A program made the position numbers and the translations under genes. The notes below the pieces were generated by a model. It did not search any database. It had not been told where the DNA came from and was given only the letters and a program-made list of their open reading frames with translations. A stretch of 64,000 nt of DNA from UBA5796 sp040752455 (GTDB taxonomy: Bacteria > Chloroflexota > Anaerolineae > Anaerolineales > Villigracilaceae), in contig JBMOMN010000048.1 of NCBI GenBank assembly GCA_049324115.1, forward strand, positions 1 through 64,000. The letters are read 5' to 3'. Positions within the stretch are counted from its first letter, which is position 1, and each line of letters begins with the position of its first letter. Of this stretch, positions 61,098 to 64,000 are shown piece after piece.

Positions 61098-61171
61098 CCT
61101 CATCATTTAATTAGCATTAGATACTCGACTCAGTAGGGTCTTCGTCGGGGTTACCCGCGTCAACGCCAGAC

Positions 61172-61196
61172 AAAAACCGCCTTGCCGGCGGTTTTT
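61172..61196 (+). terminator. Terminator at the end of the AT-rich island
   Basis: AAAAACCGCC (61172-61181) and GGCGGTTTTT (61187-61196), 10-bp stem, T-run. It lies in the 316-base gap 61098-61413. Just upstream, GGGGTTACCCGCGTCAACGCCA looks vaguely like a tRNA 3' end but no tRNA can be folded. Confidence 0.85.
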
Positions 61197-61251
61197 GGGT
61201 TTTGTATCAAGTCATTCGAATTTACCTGATCCTGCCAGATTTTGTAGTTTT

Positions 61252-61403
61252 ATTCTCTACCGGACAGATTTTTGAGCAACCCTTTTTCAACGCGAATTTC
61301 GCGAATTTGGCGAATGACGCGGATGTTTTTGAAAACAAATTCGCGAAATTCGTTCCATTCGCGTCATTCGCGTTAAGTTCTTGGATTTTGTCCGGTAGAG
61401 AAT
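61252..61403. repeat. 152-bp element with 15-bp inverted ends
   Basis: ATTCTCTACCGGACA (61252-61266) and TGTCCGGTAGAGAAT (61389-61403) are exact inverted repeats. Inside, AACGCGAATTTCGCGAATTTGGCG and similar cgcgaatgacgcg units pair imperfectly, so the whole element can fold as one long hairpin. It is MITE-like; no coding. Confidence 0.8.
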
Positions 61404-61413
61404 TCCTGTGCTC

Positions 61414-62052
61414 CTACACCCCATCCAGCCAGCGCATCGGGATCCAGAACCCCGTCGGCTGCGGTTTGGCCGGGCCGATGAAGGTCCAGTGCAACGGGGA
61501 CCAGAGCGGGGTGTAAACGATCCCTTTCGGGCTGTCTATCAGGGCATTGTTCGCCCCGACGCACCAGGCCCGGTGGATCAGGTGCGGGTGACTCTCGTGG
61601 GTCGCCCCCCAGTCCGCCGGCGTGAAACAGACCAGCCGCCCCATGTCCAGCGTCACCTTTTGCCCGGCCGGCAAGGCCGGCAGGTGGACCGCAAACCTGG
61701 AAATCTTGTCAACCTGCACCAGGTTGTTACCCAGGGTCAGCGTCCCCCAACGCAGGAATTCCGCCGTGTCCCAGTTCTCGTTCTGCTCGTGCATGTAGAT
61801 CCGGCCTTTGGGATCGCCCCCCAGCCATTGCATTTTCTGGTTGGCAGTGTACCCGTCCGGGAAGGTTTGCAGGGCCTTCAGCCGCATCACGTCGGCCTGC
61901 GGGATTCGCAGGTAGTATTCGATCGCCCCAAAATCCCGGAAGGCGTCGTTCCACACGCTCACCGCCTGGAAGTTGGATTTGATCGGCCCGCCGACCGTCA
62001 GGTTGGCATCCGCCACCAGCACCGGATCGCCCCAGCGTTTGACCCGGTACAT
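61414..62052 (-). CDS. Protein of unknown function
   Basis: 212 residues, no signal peptide or membrane span. Rich in aromatic residues (WGTLTLGNNLV, HLIHRAWCVGANNALID, FWIPMRWLDGV); the C-terminus could be a beta-sandwich. No family recognised. It follows the SH3-like gene by 19 bases on the same strand and is likely its operon partner. No strong ribosome site seen. Confidence 0.6.
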   Translation of the reverse strand: MYRVKRWGDPVLVADANLTVGGPIKSNFQAVSVWNDAFRDFGAIEYYLRIPQADVMRLKALQTFPDGYTANQKMQWLGGDPKGRIYMHEQNENWDTAEFLRWGTLTLGNNLVQVDKISRFAVHLPALPAGQKVTLDMGRLVCFTPADWGATHESHPHLIHRAWCVGANNALIDSPKGIVYTPLWSPLHWTFIGPAKPQPTGFWIPMRWLDGV

Positions 62053-62071
62053 CCCAGGCCCGCCTGGAGCG

Positions 62072-62389
62072 TCAAAGATACTCCATGAAGATGGTCCCGT
62101 TGTAGACCATCGCCGACCATTCCTGGGCTGTGGCGTGATGCCGGACCCAGGTCTCCAGGCCGTTCAAGCTCTTCCACTCCTCGTACACCGTCACCGTCTG
62201 GGGCGCTTTCATCAGCCGCAGCACGGGCGAGGTGGTCGTGTGCCCGCTGCGGACGTTTACGTCCCGCAGGACCACCGCCTGCCTGGGCGCGGTTTCGATC
62301 TCGGTGATGATGGTATCGGCCTTCAGGATCAGTTGTTCGGCCAGCGCCCTGGCTTCTTTGGCGGCCAGTAAAATCTTTTGGGTATCCAT
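62072..62389 (-). CDS. Small protein with bacterial SH3-like domain
   Basis: 105 residues: an N-terminal amphipathic helix (about 1-35), then about 60 residues with VNVRSGHTTTSPVLRLMKAPQ-type sequence and a following W-x-x-VYNG strand, matching bacterial SH3 (SH3_3) domains that bind cell-wall or protein ligands. No signal peptide, which is unusual for that family. GAGAGACGAGAC precedes the ATG. Confidence 0.65.
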   Translation of the reverse strand: MDTQKILLAAKEARALAEQLILKADTIITEIETAPRQAVVLRDVNVRSGHTTTSPVLRLMKAPQTVTVYEEWKSLNGLETWVRHHATAQEWSAMVYNGTIFMEYL

Positions 62390-62558
62390 GGTGTCTCGTC
62401 TCTCCTCGCAGTGATCAATAAATCAGGCTCTTTGGGATCAACCAGACCCCGAAGCCTCAAAATTATAGTATAGGATGTCATCGAAGAGTTATGGTTTAAT
62501 GGGGTGAGTTTTTAATCACCCCCTGCCGGGCGCACAATCCGGCGGCCATCGGAGTCCC

Positions 62559-63839
62559 ATGCGCAAATTCATCATCATCTGGATCGGCCAACTCATCTCC
62601 ACCGTCGGCTCCGGGCTGACCGGCTTCGCCCTCTCGATCTGGATCTACCAGGAGACCGGGCAGGCTGCCCCGTTCGTCTACACCGCCCTGTTCAGCTCCC
62701 TGCCGGTGGTCATGTTCAGCCTGTTCGCCGGCGCGCTCGTAGACCGCTGGAACCGCCGCCGGGTCATGATCCTGACCGACGTGGGCGCGGCACTCTCCAC
62801 CCTGGCCGTATTTTTCCTTTACACCACCGGCAACCTGCAAGTCTGGCACATCTACGTCTCGTCCTTCTTCGCCGCCCTGTTCGGCACCTTCCAGATGCCC
62901 GCCTTCAACGCCTCGATCACCATGCTCGTCCCCAAACAGCACCTGACCCGCGCCAACGGCATGGTCCAGACCGGGGCCTCCGTCGAAGGGATCCTCTCCC
63001 CCGTGCTGGCCGGGCTGCTGGTCGGCGTGATCGGCGTGGGCGGCATGATGCTGGTAGACTTCGCCACCTTCTTCGCCGCGGTCGGCACCCTGCTGCTGGT
63101 CAGCATCCCCCAGCCGGAGATGACCGCCGAGCACAAAGCCCAAAAGATCATCCAGGACATCCGCCAGGGCTGGCAATACCTCTCCGCCAGGCGCGGCCTG
63201 ATCGCCCTGCCGGTCTACATCGGCCTGATCAACCTGCTGCTGACCTCGGTCATCGCCCTGCAAACCCCGCTCATCCTGTCCTTTGCCGACGCCAAAATCC
63301 TGGGCCTGACCCAGATGATCTCCAGCCTCGGCCTGCTCCTGGGCGGAATCCTGATCAGCGCCTGGGGCGGCACCCGGCGCAAGATGACCGGCGTCTACGC
63401 CGGGGTGCTCATCTCGGGCCTGGGCCTGATGTTCGCCGGGCTGCGTCCCATCTTCTGGTGGATCGGCCTGGGCATCTTCTTCTTCCTGGCCCCCATCCCC
63501 ACTGTCAACGCCCAACTCCGTTCCATCATCCAGACCAAATCCCCGCCCGACCTGCAAGGCCGGGTCTTCTCGGTCGTCTTCCTGATCGCCCGCCTGGGGC
63601 CGCCGCTCGGATTCCTGATCTCCGCTCCGCTGGCGGATAAACTCTTCGAACCGGGGATGATGGCCAACGGGACCCTGGCCGCCCTGTTCGGCCCGCTGTT
63701 CGGGACCGGGGTCGGACGCGGCATCGGCCTGATGATGAGTCTGGTCGGGCTGGGATTTTGGCTTGTTACCGCTATGATGTACTTTTATCCCCGCCTGAGA
63801 TTGGTCGAGGACGAGCTGCCCGACATCGTTGTCGGGTGA
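62559..63839 (+). CDS. MFS transporter, drug/siderophore-exporter type
   Basis: 426 residues with about twelve spans. The loop between spans 2 and 3 reads GALVDRWNRRRVMIL, the MFS D-R-x-x-R-R motif. Similar to the MFS_3/EntS-like branch (MRKFIIIWIGQLISTVGSGLTGFAL opening). Substrate unknown. The start is the ATG at 62559 with CGGAG a few bases upstream. Confidence 0.88.
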   Translation: MRKFIIIWIGQLISTVGSGLTGFALSIWIYQETGQAAPFVYTALFSSLPVVMFSLFAGALVDRWNRRRVMILTDVGAALSTLAVFFLYTTGNLQVWHIYVSSFFAALFGTFQMPAFNASITMLVPKQHLTRANGMVQTGASVEGILSPVLAGLLVGVIGVGGMMLVDFATFFAAVGTLLLVSIPQPEMTAEHKAQKIIQDIRQGWQYLSARRGLIALPVYIGLINLLLTSVIALQTPLILSFADAKILGLTQMISSLGLLLGGILISAWGGTRRKMTGVYAGVLISGLGLMFAGLRPIFWWIGLGIFFFLAPIPTVNAQLRSIIQTKSPPDLQGRVFSVVFLIARLGPPLGFLISAPLADKLFEPGMMANGTLAALFGPLFGTGVGRGIGLMMSLVGLGFWLVTAMMYFYPRLRLVEDELPDIVVG

Positions 63840-63885
63840 AAAAGGAGGATTTCGCGGCTGCCAAAATCCCCCGTCCTGGCGGCTG

Positions 63886-63955
63886 AGACTTACGCTCTGG
63901 CCGGTGGAACAAATTGGCAATTTGTTCTACCGGTCGAAACTTACGCTCCGGCGAG
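63886..63955. repeat. Inverted repeat flanked by ACTTACGCTCYGGC copies
   Basis: CCGGTGGAACAAATTG (63901-63916) and CAATTTGTTCTACCGG (63918-63933) pair with one mismatch. Short direct repeats ACTTACGCTC lie on either side. No gene is present after 63839. Confidence 0.75.
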
Positions 63956-64000
63956 GCAATAGGTCAGCCGTCCAGGCTCCAGGCCGCCGGGGGCGCGGAC

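Noticed and set aside
61141..61171. tRNA 3' end or far attachment site of the AT-rich island
   Set aside because: The bases resemble a T arm and acceptor but no cloverleaf folds, and there is no match to the 37-bp tRNA-Glu repeat.
62496..63920. Minus-strand frame of 474 codons opposite the MFS gene
   Set aside because: The translation is Gly/Asp/Gln/His-rich shadow sequence. The plus-strand MFS protein has family motifs and a ribosome site.

Overview
The window reads as chromosomal DNA of a GC-rich bacterium, most likely a Chloroflexota member of the class Anaerolineae. This placement is inferred from an EF-Tu/EF-G/S7/S12/RpoB block, lipoproteins with long Thr-Pro linkers, DUF4874/DUF4832 and carboxypeptidase Taq genes and numerous dispersed palindromes. 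It was not tested by phylogeny. No phage structural genes, CRISPR array or rRNA were found.

Layout. 1-8.2 kb (minus strand): rpoB, rpsL, rpsG, fusA and a truncated tuf, with rpoC absent between rpoB and rpsL. 8.5-24 kb: a transporter, three Crp/Fnr-type regulators, an expanded family of small multi-span membrane proteins, a NapH/NosR-like iron-sulfur protein, a BON protein, a histidine-rich polytopic membrane protein, a NirV-like (SUMF1 fold) lipoprotein and a CtaB-like prenyltransferase. 24-28.1 kb: a 2-hydroxyacid dehydrogenase, an M32 carboxypeptidase, a lipoprotein and initiator tRNA. 28.4-29.5 kb: a ferredoxin, cytochrome b561 and a cupin. 29.7-35.1 kb: a MarR-controlled MacAB-like exporter with two adaptor subunits. 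35.2-48 kb: duplicated PIG-L deacetylases, an IclR/FMN-barrel fusion, a ThiXY/SsuAC-like transporter without an ATPase, and several gene remnants. 48-58.5 kb: a zinc-ribbon membrane protein, a membrane protein ending in a Cys-Ala repeat, a REP transposase, a radical SAM enzyme and its cysteine-less twin, then NUDIX, methyltransferase, phosphatase and signal peptidase genes. 58.6-61.2 kb: an AT-rich island beside tRNA-Glu, with one gene split by a small inverted-repeat element. 61.4-64 kb: two small unknown genes and an MFS transporter.

Two systems stand out. The first is a promoter class: a 14-bp GAC-N4-GTC box, nearly always followed after 22 bases by a -10 hexamer. It precedes most of the 11-24 kb membrane genes and also the ferredoxin, the cupin/cytochrome b561 pair, a decayed ABC gene and probably the zinc-ribbon gene at 48.3 kb. 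One or more of the three Crp/Fnr proteins presumably bind it. The gene content suggests anaerobic or nitrogen-oxide respiration or defence, but no known terminal reductase is present, so substrate and function are open.

The second is a candidate peptide-modification system. A secreted or membrane-anchored protein ending in alternating Cys and Ala lies next to an RRE-radical SAM-SPASM enzyme and a paralogue that has lost every iron-sulfur ligand. This resembles a maturase/pseudo-maturase pair acting on a repeat tail, but it is an inference from proximity and motifs.
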